NCBI RefSeq assembly: GCF_013284035.1
Contig: NZ_CP054141.1
Location: 2,356,001 to 2,420,000, forward strand
Direction of reading: 5' to 3'
Source of the DNA: Flavobacterium sp. M31R6
GTDB taxonomy: Bacteria > Bacteroidota > Bacteroidia > Flavobacteriales > Flavobacteriaceae
DNA: 64,000 bases
The position numbers and the translations under genes were made by a program. Shown here in pieces: positions 26,817-35,468 of this stretch. The notes beneath the pieces are model-generated. The model saw only the letters and a list, made by a program, of their open reading frames with translations. It was not told the origin of the DNA and did not search any database. Numbering within the stretch: position 1 is the stretch's first letter; every line of letters starts with the position of its first letter.

Positions 26817-29084
26817 ATGAAAAAACTGTTATTGTCATTCTCCCTATTTTGTTTTGCAATAGGTTTCTCGCAAGATATAAACAACTTCCCGAAAGGGGAG
26901 AACAATCTCATATTGCAGGCTCCCATCAGTTCTTGGGACGAAGCCATTCCGTTGGGTAATGGATTGACAGGTGGACTTTTATGGGGAGGAAAAAACACGA
27001 TTAAGCTTTCGCTAGATAGAGGTGATTTGTGGGACGAACGCACCAATGGACCAAAAGATTGGTGGAAAACCCAAACTTGGGTTAAGGGGGGCAATATGTG
27101 GGAAGATGCCTATTATGGTGCTTATCCAACCAAATTGCCAGCCGGTGGAATCGAATTTACGTTGAATAACAATACTGTAAAATCGTTTGAATTAGACAAA
27201 CAAAAAGCAACTGGAATCGTTCACCTTACTAATGGAAAAAAGGCTGAAGTTTTTTTTAGTGCCGTAAAACCGGTTGCAATATTTCGTATTTCGGATCAGG
27301 ATTTGAAAGGATTTGAAATATTGAGTCCATTACAGGTTTCTGCTAAATATAGAGGCGAATCGGCAGGACCTGACAGTCATTCCGTAAATGCTTTAGGCTA
27401 TCCCGAAGCAATAAACGGTGTGAAAGGTAACGCCAAATGGTATGTGCAACAGGCCGCCGAAGGATTAGCCTATTGTGTTTATACCGAAACCCGTCACGTA
27501 AAAGGGGAGTCGATAATTGCCATTTCCGTTACTACAAATCGTGACGGTGGCAATCCTGTGATGTTAGGAAAACAACATTGTATTGAAGCACTCAATAATG
27601 GAATCGACAAATGCTTTTCTGAACACGTAAAATGGTGGAAAGCATTTTGGGGACAGTCACAAATCAATCTTCCGGAAAAAAGGATGCAGGATTATTACAC
27701 ATTTGCCCGCTATCTGTATGGTTCAGGCTCAAGAGCTGATGCGCCACCAATGCCCTTACAAGGTGTTTGGACTTCTGCCACTGGAAGCTTGCCGCCGTGG
27801 AAAGGCGATTATCACAGCGATTTGAATACCCAAATGACTTATATCGCATATCAAACAGCCGGAAATTTTGAGGAAGGTAGTAGTTACCTGAATTTTCTTT
27901 GGAACAAAAGAGACCTTTGGCGCGCTTTTGCCAAAGATTTTTATGAAACGCCAGGATTGGCAGTTCCTGGTGTGATGACGGTTGCAGGACAGCCTCTGGG
28001 AGGTTGGGCAGCTTTCAGTTTGTCACCAACGATGACTTCCTGGAATGCGCATTTGTTTTACCTTCATTGGCTATATACTGCCGATGATACTTTCCTTAAA
28101 GAACGCGCCTATCCTTGGTGTAAGGAAGCAGCCGAGTGTTTGCGCGGACTTCTAAAACCGGATAAAGATGGTAAATTAAAATTATTACGGTCTTCATCGC
28201 CTGAAATATTTAATAATAAATGGTTGGAACCCAATACCAATTATGATTTGATGAGTATTAAAATGCACTTTTTGGCTGTAGCCGAAATGGCAGAAGCACA
28301 AGGATTAACTTCTGAAGCAAAATCTTGGAACGAATTGGCCACCAAATTGGGCGATTTTCACGTGGCTGCAGATGGTGAATTGATGTTGGATTCAAAACTA
28401 CTTTTGAGAGAACATCATCGTCATCTTTCGAATATAATCGGAATTTACCCTTTCAACCTTATTACTGTCGAAGGGAATAAAGAAGATCAACAAAGAATCA
28501 ATACGACTTTGAATCGTCCAGAATGGAATGCGCCAAAACACAATGAATGGTGTGGGTATTCTTGGGCTTGGATGGCCTGTATGCAGGCACGTGTGGGCAA
28601 TGCAGAAAGTGCTTACCATCATCTGGATGTTTTTGAAAAAGCCTATATTTTGAGAAATGGTTTTCATGTAAATCAAGATCAAACTCCGGATAGCCGTTAT
28701 GGTAGTGGAGGAGGAAAACCGTTTACATTAGAAGGTAATTTTTTAGCGATGCAGGCCGTCCAAGAAATGCTGTTGCAGAGTTGGAGTGCGACGCCCGGAA
28801 AATTGGATTCGGGGATTATCCGAATTTTTCCGGCTACGCCAAAAGAATGGGCAGATGTTTCGTTTACCGATCTGAGAGCCGAAGGAGGCTACAAAGTTTC
28901 GGCTACTCGAAAAGAGGGTAAAATCAGTTCGTTAAGTATTACGGCAAAAAAAACAGGAACTGTTAGAATAAAAGACAGTTTTGAAGGAAAAACTCCTAAA
29001 TGGAATTCTAAAGAAGTAAAACTTCAAAATGGGATCTATGAAATTAATTTGGAAGCTGGAGGAAAATTAGAAGCGAAGTTTTAA
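26817..29084 (+). CDS. GH95-like alpha-L-fucosidase/alpha-L-galactosidase, secreted
   Basis: The 755-residue protein (signal peptide ending IGFSQ) matches GH95: an N-terminal beta-sandwich (WDEAIPLGNGLTGGLLWGG), then an (alpha/alpha)6 barrel with GDYHSDLNTQM (331-340), RSSSPEIFNN (Glu463, the position of the general acid in GH95) and HRHLSNIIGIYPF (534-546). GH95 is an inverting family acting on alpha-1,2-linked L-fucose or L-galactose. In characterised members two Asn in an N-x-N motif activate the water; here the corresponding segment reads D-L-N (Asp335, Asn337), so the first is changed. The gene sits between GH3 and PNGase F genes. Assignment to the superfamily is firm, but fucosidase activity is less certain. 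Confidence 0.78.
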   Translation: MKKLLLSFSLFCFAIGFSQDINNFPKGENNLILQAPISSWDEAIPLGNGLTGGLLWGGKNTIKLSLDRGDLWDERTNGPKDWWKTQTWVKGGNMWEDAYYGAYPTKLPAGGIEFTLNNNTVKSFELDKQKATGIVHLTNGKKAEVFFSAVKPVAIFRISDQDLKGFEILSPLQVSAKYRGESAGPDSHSVNALGYPEAINGVKGNAKWYVQQAAEGLAYCVYTETRHVKGESIIAISVTTNRDGGNPVMLGKQHCIEALNNGIDKCFSEHVKWWKAFWGQSQINLPEKRMQDYYTFARYLYGSGSRADAPPMPLQGVWTSATGSLPPWKGDYHSDLNTQMTYIAYQTAGNFEEGSSYLNFLWNKRDLWRAFAKDFYETPGLAVPGVMTVAGQPLGGWAAFSLSPTMTSWNAHLFYLHWLYTADDTFLKERAYPWCKEAAECLRGLLKPDKDGKLKLLRSSSPEIFNNKWLEPNTNYDLMSIKMHFLAVAEMAEAQGLTSEAKSWNELATKLGDFHVAADGELMLDSKLLLREHHRHLSNIIGIYPFNLITVEGNKEDQQRINTTLNRPEWNAPKHNEWCGYSWAWMACMQARVGNAESAYHHLDVFEKAYILRNGFHVNQDQTPDSRYGSGGGKPFTLEGNFLAMQAVQEMLLQSWSATPGKLDSGIIRIFPATPKEWADVSFTDLRAEGGYKVSATRKEGKISSLSITAKKTGTVRIKDSFEGKTPKWNSKEVKLQNGIYEINLEAGGKLEAKF

Positions 29085-29120
29085 AAAGAAATACAGGCGA
29101 ATAGAAATAAACAAGTAATA

Positions 29121-30311
29121 ATGAAGAAAATTATTTTTACAATGCTGTTGGGAACATTGTTTTTTAGCAATTGTGTTACAGCACAGAAAATAGAAATTTT
29201 TGATGAGGTAAGAGTTAATCACGATGAAAATCGTAAGGATTTTTCAACTGATAATAACGAAAATATCTACTACGGTGGAGGTCAATATGTGTTTAAAAAA
29301 GTGACTTTCCCAAAACAAAAATTGAATACCAAAGTTGAAATCAGCGTTACCGTAATATCAGGAGGGGATCGCTACGACCGTGCAGGGTCTATTTATGTAC
29401 TTCCTGTGGACAAGAACAATTCGCTTGAGGATGTCGTAAAAAACAAAAAGTTTGCTTCTAATGAATATACCAAAATCAAAACAATTGTTCCAGAAGGAAA
29501 TTTTTCACCAACCATCGAATTAATGCGTTTTATGACCACATTCGGTATTGGTTTTTTTAGTAATGATTCGTTGCAACGCAAACCTGTTTACATTCCGTAT
29601 TGGGAAAGGGAAGTGAAATGGAAAGAAGATATTTCGCAATTCTCCACTTTATTGCAAGGCGAAGTTTGGATTGGTGTTCACATTGGTAATTATACCAAAG
29701 GAGGACATATTGTAAGCGCATCAATTAATCTTACTCCAAGTGAATTGAGTTGTGATATTGCCAAAAATAAAGTGATTGTATCCATATTAAACACGGATCC
29801 TTTTGGAACCAATCAAGGAAACGATGAGCTTTTTGCCTATAAAGATTTTCAAGTGGAATTCAATTTGCCCAAAGGAGCCAAAAACGTAAAATTATATTAC
29901 ATCACTACCGGTCACGGCGGTCACAGCGAAGGTGATGAATTTGTCAAAAAACAAAATATCGTAAAAATCGATGACAAAAAAGTAATTGATTTTATTCCGT
30001 GGAGAGATGATTGTGCTAGTTTTCGTCGATTCAATCCGGGAACCGGAGTTTGGTTGAGAAAACGTGTGGCACCCTATATACAGGAAGATAAAGGAACTTA
30101 TACGACCAAAGAAATCGAAGAACCTATTGCGAGTAGTGATTTGAGTCGTTCCAATTGGTGCCCAGGAAGTAATGTTCCCGCGATGGTGGTTCCTTTGGAT
30201 TTGAAAGAAGGAAAGCATACGGCAGTTTTCAGCATTCCGGAAGCGCAAAAAAATGCCAACGGAACTTCAAATCATTGGATGGTGAGTTCGTATATCGTTT
30301 ACGAGCTTTAA
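29121..30311 (+). CDS. PNGase F-family peptide N-glycosidase (single-module form)
   Basis: The 396-residue protein has a signal peptide (CVTAQ) and the two tandem jelly-rolls of the PNGase F fold. Visible signatures are YDRAGSIYV (Asp86, aligning with catalytic Asp60 of PNGase F in WDRYANVYV), GEVWIGVHIGNY, TTGHGGHSEGDEF, IPWRDDCASFRRFNP and SSDLSRSNWCPGS. The family hydrolyses the amide bond between asparagine and the innermost GlcNAc, releasing whole N-glycans. Unlike the other copy at 44772-46445 it has no extra N-terminal domain, and the mature protein starts almost directly with the catalytic module. Its neighbours (GH95, GH20, GH3) trim the released glycan. It should act at the cell surface or in the periplasm. 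Confidence 0.9.
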   Translation: MKKIIFTMLLGTLFFSNCVTAQKIEIFDEVRVNHDENRKDFSTDNNENIYYGGGQYVFKKVTFPKQKLNTKVEISVTVISGGDRYDRAGSIYVLPVDKNNSLEDVVKNKKFASNEYTKIKTIVPEGNFSPTIELMRFMTTFGIGFFSNDSLQRKPVYIPYWEREVKWKEDISQFSTLLQGEVWIGVHIGNYTKGGHIVSASINLTPSELSCDIAKNKVIVSILNTDPFGTNQGNDELFAYKDFQVEFNLPKGAKNVKLYYITTGHGGHSEGDEFVKKQNIVKIDDKKVIDFIPWRDDCASFRRFNPGTGVWLRKRVAPYIQEDKGTYTTKEIEEPIASSDLSRSNWCPGSNVPAMVVPLDLKEGKHTAVFSIPEAQKNANGTSNHWMVSSYIVYEL

Positions 30312-30347
30312 AATTTAAAATCACTCGAAAGAGTAAATAATTATCAA

Positions 30348-32597
30348 ATGAAAAAAGCATTCTTATTTTTATTGTTACCATTCCTTTGCTTGGCACAAGC
30401 GCCTTACCGGGTTTCTATTATACCAAAACCTCAGAAGATCAGTTTTAGCGAAGGCGGATTTATTTTAAAAAATGGTTCAACTGTTGGTGTTGCTGATCCA
30501 AGTCTTGCTCCTTTGGCAAATTATCTTGTGGCTACCATCGGGAAAGAAAATGGTTTGGATTTAAAAATTTCAAAAGATACAAAAGCCGATATTACACTTT
30601 CATTAGGTTTCAAAAACGAAAAAGCGGAAGCTTATAAAATGGGGGTTTCTGCCGATGGAATTGCCATTGTCGGAGCTTCTCCTGCAGGAATTTTGATGTC
30701 GGTCGCTACTTTGCAGCAACTGATTCCCGTTGGCGAAAGCCAAACCAAAGTGCAGTTTCTCAAAATGGAAGATTTTCCAAAATATAGTTACCGTGGTGCA
30801 CATTTGGATGTAAGTCGTCATTTTTATAGCGAAGATGAAGTCAAACATTTCTTGGATTTGATGGCAAGATATAAACTGAACAAATTCCACTGGCATTTGA
30901 CAGACGATCAAGGATGGAGAATCGAAATCAAAAAATATCCACTGTTGACCGAAAAAGGGGCTTGGCGCAAATTGAACAATCAAGACAGAGATTGTCTTAA
31001 ATTAAGCAAAGAACAAGATAACAGTGATTTCAATTTGCCCAAAGAGCATTTGAAAATCGTTGAAAAGGATACGCTTTACGGTGGATTTTACACTCAGGAG
31101 CAGATCAAAAACGTTGTAAAATATGCCAAAGAGCGAGGTATTGATGTTTTGCCTGAAATTGATATGCCGGGTCATTTTATGGCTGCAATTATCGGTTATC
31201 CATATCTCTCCTGTAAAGGAGGTGCGCACATGGGAACGACTTTTTCTGATCCATTGTGCATTGGAAACCCGGAATCTTTGAAATTGGTCAAAGAAATTTA
31301 CACCGAAGTGGCTGGTTTATTTCCTTATGAATACATGCATTTAGGCGCTGATGAAGTAGAAAGAACCAATTGGAAGGAATGTCCAAAATGCCAAGCAAAA
31401 GTAAAAAAAGAACATCTGAAAGGTGTTGAAGAGTTGCAGGCGTGGTTTGTTCACGACATGGAAAAGCATTTCAATAAGTTAGGTAAAAAACTCATGGGTT
31501 GGGATGAAATTTTAGATGGAGGATTATCACCAACAGCGACTATAATTTGGTGGAGAAATTGGGCGCCAAAAGCGATATCAACAGCTACAGAGCAAGGAAA
31601 CTTGGCAATTTCAAGTCCGTGTTTCGAAATGTATTTTGATTTACTCGAAGGACCAACTTCTTTGGAATCGGCCTATACGTTTGAACCGTTGAAAGGGCTT
31701 ACGCTAAAACAATCGAAGAATGTGATTGGAATTCAAGGGAATCTTTGGACAGAAACCGTTCCGACAGTACGTCGTGCCGAACATCAGTACTTCCCAAGAA
31801 TATTTGCACTTTCAGAAGGTGCTTGGAATGGAGGAAATCGCAATTGGGATGAATTCAGAAGTAGAGTGGTGAACGAAATCGAATATTTGGATGCCAAGAA
31901 AATCAATTACCGTATTCCGAACCTAACAGGTTTCAACGATTTGAATGTTTTTACAGAAAACGAAACAGTAAATGTAAATTGCATTTTACCAAATATTACC
32001 GTTAGATATACTACCGATGGCTCAATTCCACAAGCGAATTCAACAAAATACATTGCACCGTTTACAGTTTCAGAAAGCACGAATTTTAACTTTAGAGCAT
32101 TCCGTCCAGACGGAAGCGGTTCGGAAGTGCATAAAGCCGAATTCCGCAAGGAAAGTTATTCAAAGGCCTATGAAGGAGTATTTACAGGCGAGGGGATCGT
32201 GCTAAAAGAATACGAATCTAAATCAAAAAAATGTGCCGAAATCAAGAACAGTAGGTTGGTTAAAGAATCCAAAGCGGAAAGCATGGAAATGCCAAAAGAT
32301 TTTAAAGGATTTGCAGGACTGATTTTTGAAGGTTATTTTGAAGTTAAGAACGATGGTGTTTATACCTTTGAATTGGCATCCAATGACGGTTCCATGTTGT
32401 ATGTGGATGGTGCAATGGTTATAGACAATGATGGTCCACACGGAAATAAAACGAAAACAGGTCAAAAAGCCTTGGCTAAAGGCTGGCACAAAATGGTGTC
32501 TGAATATTTTGATTTGGATTCGGGAGGAAACTTTTCGGTTAAAATCAAATCAACCGATGTTAAAGAATTCACGGTGATGAGTCATTTTAAAAATTAG
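30348..32597 (+). CDS. GH20 beta-N-acetylhexosaminidase with C-terminal PA14-like domain, secreted
   Basis: The 749-residue protein (signal peptide ending LCLAQ) has the GH20b alpha/beta domain (residues 20-140), the GH20 barrel with RGAHLDVSRHFY, KFHWHLTDDQGWRIEIK, PEIDMPGH and the catalytic pair in HLGADEVERT (Asp335-Glu336), and GIQGNLWTE. After the barrel come a chitobiase C-terminal-like module (VNCILPNITVRYTTDGSIP) and a PA14-like domain (GVYTFELASNDGSMLYVDGA). It removes terminal beta-GlcNAc or GalNAc, here probably from the antennae or from the chitobiose core. It is 36 bp after the PNGase gene and is the last intact gene before a decayed tail at 32651-32755. Confidence 0.93.
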   Translation: MKKAFLFLLLPFLCLAQAPYRVSIIPKPQKISFSEGGFILKNGSTVGVADPSLAPLANYLVATIGKENGLDLKISKDTKADITLSLGFKNEKAEAYKMGVSADGIAIVGASPAGILMSVATLQQLIPVGESQTKVQFLKMEDFPKYSYRGAHLDVSRHFYSEDEVKHFLDLMARYKLNKFHWHLTDDQGWRIEIKKYPLLTEKGAWRKLNNQDRDCLKLSKEQDNSDFNLPKEHLKIVEKDTLYGGFYTQEQIKNVVKYAKERGIDVLPEIDMPGHFMAAIIGYPYLSCKGGAHMGTTFSDPLCIGNPESLKLVKEIYTEVAGLFPYEYMHLGADEVERTNWKECPKCQAKVKKEHLKGVEELQAWFVHDMEKHFNKLGKKLMGWDEILDGGLSPTATIIWWRNWAPKAISTATEQGNLAISSPCFEMYFDLLEGPTSLESAYTFEPLKGLTLKQSKNVIGIQGNLWTETVPTVRRAEHQYFPRIFALSEGAWNGGNRNWDEFRSRVVNEIEYLDAKKINYRIPNLTGFNDLNVFTENETVNVNCILPNITVRYTTDGSIPQANSTKYIAPFTVSESTNFNFRAFRPDGSGSEVHKAEFRKESYSKAYEGVFTGEGIVLKEYESKSKKCAEIKNSRLVKESKAESMEMPKDFKGFAGLIFEGYFEVKNDGVYTFELASNDGSMLYVDGAMVIDNDGPHGNKTKTGQKALAKGWHKMVSEYFDLDSGGNFSVKIKSTDVKEFTVMSHFKN

Positions 32598-32650
32598 TAA
32601 GAATACGTATTGGCTTGAACTTGAAAGCAAATATCACTTTTACAGGATAG

Positions 32651-32755
32651 ATTTTTGTACAAAATTTTACAAAATGGCCAAAACTTGAAGTGAAAGCAGG
32701 AGCAGAGGTATCGGTTTCATTAAACAATAATGGTACTGTGAAAAATGTGAAATAA
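32651..32755 (+). pseudogene. Decayed 3' end of an unrecognised gene
   Basis: An open stretch of 34 codons ending at TAA (32753-32755) encodes FTKWPKLEVKAGAEVSVSLN and a short tail, with no start codon or upstream continuation (a stop lies at 32648-32650). It reads like the beta-strand end of a secreted protein rather than non-coding DNA. The rest of that gene is missing, which points to a deletion or replacement just after the GH20 gene. The remaining bases of this 206-bp gap hold nothing else I can identify. Confidence 0.45.
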
Positions 32756-32803
32756 TTGATTTTAAAAAATTAATGATAATAATGCCAAATAAAACTATAA
32801 ACC

Positions 32804-35029
32804 ATGAATACTAAGAAGAAATGGATTTTTATGACTTTGCTAATGAGTATCTTTTCTATAGGTTACGGGCAGTTACAAAATAAAAATTACTCTTTTCGTA
32901 ACCCGGATTTGGATATGGATGTAAGAATAAAAGATCTAATATCCAGATTGACTCTAGAAGAAAAAGTGAGTATGATGAAACATCAGTCTCCTGCCATCGA
33001 GCGTCTTGGTGTACCTGCTTACAATTGGTGGAACGAAGCCTTGCATGGCGTTGCTCGTACCAGCGAAAAAGTAACTGTTTTTCCTCAAGCCATCGGTATG
33101 GCCGCGACTTTTGATGCGGAGGCTTTACAGAAAATGGGTGATATTGCTTCTTCTGAAGGACGTGCACTTTTTAATGAAGACTTACGAAACGGTAAAACAG
33201 GTTCAATTTATAGAGGACTAACGTATTGGACCCCGAATATCAATATTTTTCGAGACCCTCGTTGGGGAAGAGGACAGGAAACTTATGGAGAGGATCCTTA
33301 CTTGACAGGAAAGATGGGATCGGCAATTGTAAGAGGATTGGAAGGAAATGATCCAAAATACTTAAAAGCGGTGGCTTGTGCCAAACATTATGCCGTGCAC
33401 AGTGGTCCCGAACATAACCGTCATTCTTTTGATGTTCAACCTTCAAAATACGATTTGTGGGATACCTATTTGCCGGCTTTTCGCGAACTCATTACCAAGG
33501 CAAAGGTTCATGGTGTGATGTGTGCTTATAACCGTTTGGACGGACAGCCTTGTTGTGGAAACAGTAAACTATTATCAGATATTTTACATAATCAATGGAA
33601 TTTTGATGGCTATGTAACTTCCGATTGTTGGGCAGTCAGTGATTTTGCACAATTTCACAAGACACATGCGAACAATACGGAGGCTGTAAGTGATGCTTTG
33701 TTGAGCGGAACGGATTTGGAGTGTGGTAACTTGTATCAATTATTGGAACAGGGGGTTAAAAAGGGATTACTTTCGGAACGTGATATTAATGTTTCATTAA
33801 CCCGTTTGTTTAAGATTCTCTTCAAAATAGGAATGTTCGATCCGGCAGACAGAGTGCCTTATGCATCTATTGGCAGGGAAGTAATTGATTGCGATGCACA
33901 CAAAAAACACGCTTACGAGATGGCGCAAAAGTCAATGGTACTGTTGGAAAATAAGAAAAATGTGCTTCCGCTAAATGATTCTAAAATTAAGAGAATCGCT
34001 TTAATAGGCCCCAATGCAGATAATGGTCATACACAGTTAGCCAATTATTATGGTACTCCAAGTGAGATTATTACACCTTATAGCAGTTTGCAAAAACGCT
34101 TTGGAGGTAAGATTAAGGTTGACTATATGAAAGGGGTTAATATTGTCGATAAACTGAAAGATGGACCTTCATTTGCACAAGTAGCGGCACAGGCCAAAAA
34201 ATCGGATGTGATTATATTCGTGGGCGGTATCAGTGCGGATTATGAAGGGGAAGCTGGTGATGCGGGTGCCGGCGGTTATTCGGGATTTGCTAGTGGAGAT
34301 AGAACCACCATTGCATTACCACCAGTACAGACAGAACTTTTGAAAGAATTGAAAAAAACAGGACGTCCAGTGATTGTGGTCAATATGTCGGGCTCCATTA
34401 TGGATTTTCAATGGGAAAGCAAGAATGCAGATGCTATTTTGCAGGCATGGTATGGAGGACAAGCTGCAGGAGATGCCATCGTCGATGTGCTTTTTGGACA
34501 ATATAATCCTTCTGGTCGTATGCCATTGACAACTTATATGAGTGATAAGGACTTGCCTGCCTTTGAAGATTATTCAATGGAAAATCGTACTTATCGTTAT
34601 TTTAAAGGAGCCGTTAGATACCCATTTGGTTACGGGCTGAGTTATACAAATTTCAGCTACAGTCCATTAGAGAATGATTCAGTTTTGCAGACAGGAGCTA
34701 ACATTCAAGTGAGTACAATAGTGAAAAATATTGGAAATAGGGATGGGGACGAAGTGGTACAATTGTATCTCGTACATCCAGAAGATAACAACAAAAGAAT
34801 GCCAATCCATTCCTTAAAGGGATTCAAAAGAATTCATTTAAATAAAGGGGAATTTGCTAAAGTAAGTTTTACCCTAACTCCAGAAGAACTCGCCTTGACT
34901 GATAGTGATGGTAATTTGACAGAGAGTGCCAAAAAGATTGATATATATATCGGGGGCGGTCAACCTAATAAATCTACAGGTAGTTTTAACTCTCTAACCA
35001 TTCAAGGGGAACCTTATAAAGTATTCTAA
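32804..35029 (+). CDS. GH3 beta-xylosidase-like enzyme, secreted
   Basis: The 741-residue protein (signal peptide ending YGQ) follows the beta-xylosidase branch of GH3: YNWWNEALHGVAR (73-85), FRDPRWGRGQETYGEDPYL, ACAKHYAVHSGPEHNRHSFD and the nucleophile in YVTSDCWAVSDF (Asp274). The C-terminal alpha/beta sandwich and FnIII domain (GDEVVQLYLVHPE) are complete, with no PA14 insert. The WWNEALHGVAR plus GPEHNRH combination is typical of beta-D-xylosidases and related enzymes, so removal of the beta-1,2-xylose found on plant and some invertebrate N-glycans is an attractive role (inference). It is flanked on both sides by gene remnants and is followed by the LacI-type regulator gene. Confidence 0.88.
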   Translation: MNTKKKWIFMTLLMSIFSIGYGQLQNKNYSFRNPDLDMDVRIKDLISRLTLEEKVSMMKHQSPAIERLGVPAYNWWNEALHGVARTSEKVTVFPQAIGMAATFDAEALQKMGDIASSEGRALFNEDLRNGKTGSIYRGLTYWTPNINIFRDPRWGRGQETYGEDPYLTGKMGSAIVRGLEGNDPKYLKAVACAKHYAVHSGPEHNRHSFDVQPSKYDLWDTYLPAFRELITKAKVHGVMCAYNRLDGQPCCGNSKLLSDILHNQWNFDGYVTSDCWAVSDFAQFHKTHANNTEAVSDALLSGTDLECGNLYQLLEQGVKKGLLSERDINVSLTRLFKILFKIGMFDPADRVPYASIGREVIDCDAHKKHAYEMAQKSMVLLENKKNVLPLNDSKIKRIALIGPNADNGHTQLANYYGTPSEIITPYSSLQKRFGGKIKVDYMKGVNIVDKLKDGPSFAQVAAQAKKSDVIIFVGGISADYEGEAGDAGAGGYSGFASGDRTTIALPPVQTELLKELKKTGRPVIVVNMSGSIMDFQWESKNADAILQAWYGGQAAGDAIVDVLFGQYNPSGRMPLTTYMSDKDLPAFEDYSMENRTYRYFKGAVRYPFGYGLSYTNFSYSPLENDSVLQTGANIQVSTIVKNIGNRDGDEVVQLYLVHPEDNNKRMPIHSLKGFKRIHLNKGEFAKVSFTLTPEELALTDSDGNLTESAKKIDIYIGGGQPNKSTGSFNSLTIQGEPYKVF

Positions 35030-35039
35030 TTTTGCCTAA

Positions 35040-35165
35040 AGAGCAGGCCAATTTTATTATTTAAGCAATAATAGAGGTGAGAAAAATAATTTAGCCAGTC
35101 AATTTCCTGAAATGGTTAAAGAATTAGAAATAATACTTAATGAAAAGTTGGAAGTCAAAAAGTAG
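35040..35165 (+). pseudogene. C-terminal remnant of a sulfatase gene
   Basis: From 35040 to the TAG at 35163-35165 the frame is open and encodes YYLSNNRGEKNNLASQFPEM followed by VKELEIILNEKLEVKK. This matches the well-known tail of secreted arylsulfatases (L-x-N-D-x-G-E-x-N-N-L-A-x-x-P-E). No catalytic part is present: the frame is closed by a TAA at 35037-35039 and the GH3 gene ends 10 bases earlier. A sulfatase gene therefore once stood here and was replaced or deleted. The rest of the gap to 35468 contains only the lacI-type promoter region. Confidence 0.7.
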
Positions 35166-35385
35166 TGCAATGATTTTAGTGAAGTATGGGATTTGTTAAA
35201 AAAATGTATAATTTTTTATTTTGATTAGATATTTTTTAGAGTTTTAAGTTTTACAGGATTCGGATTGTTTATTGAAATATAGTGAGAAATTATTAAATTG
35301 TATTTGTTTTATATGTAGTGTGTTGCGAATTTAATTTAGAAGAATTGGGAGATTAAAAAAAAAATGCTCTTTGTGAAAAAAAAAT

Positions 35386-35414
35386 ACTAAAACGTTTTTG
35401 TAAAACGTTTTATT
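35386..35414. promoter_or_regulatory. Two adjacent operator-like palindromes upstream of the LacI-type gene
   Basis: ACTAAAACGTTTTTGT (35386-35401) and TGTAAAACGTTTTATT (35399-35414) each contain the perfect core AAAACGTTTT. Their centres are 13 bp apart. They overlap a promoter-like element (35397-35425), the geometry expected for self-repression by the LacI-family product encoded 55 bp downstream. Confidence 0.7.
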
Positions 35415-35425
35415 GTATATATTTG
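35397..35425 (+). promoter_or_regulatory. Promoter of flavobacterial type for the LacI-type gene
   Basis: TTTG at 35397-35400 is followed by 17 bases and TATATTTG at 35418-35425, fitting TTG-N17-23-TAnnTTTG. The second operator-like palindrome fills the spacer. Confidence 0.65.
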
Positions 35426-35468
35426 TTAAAAATAACTTAACTATAGTTTAAGACAGAATTAACACTTT

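Noticed and set aside
30325..30340. Small GAAA-loop hairpin before the GH20 gene
   Set aside because: The stem is only 4 bp (ACTC/GAGT), too weak to call a terminator or regulatory structure.
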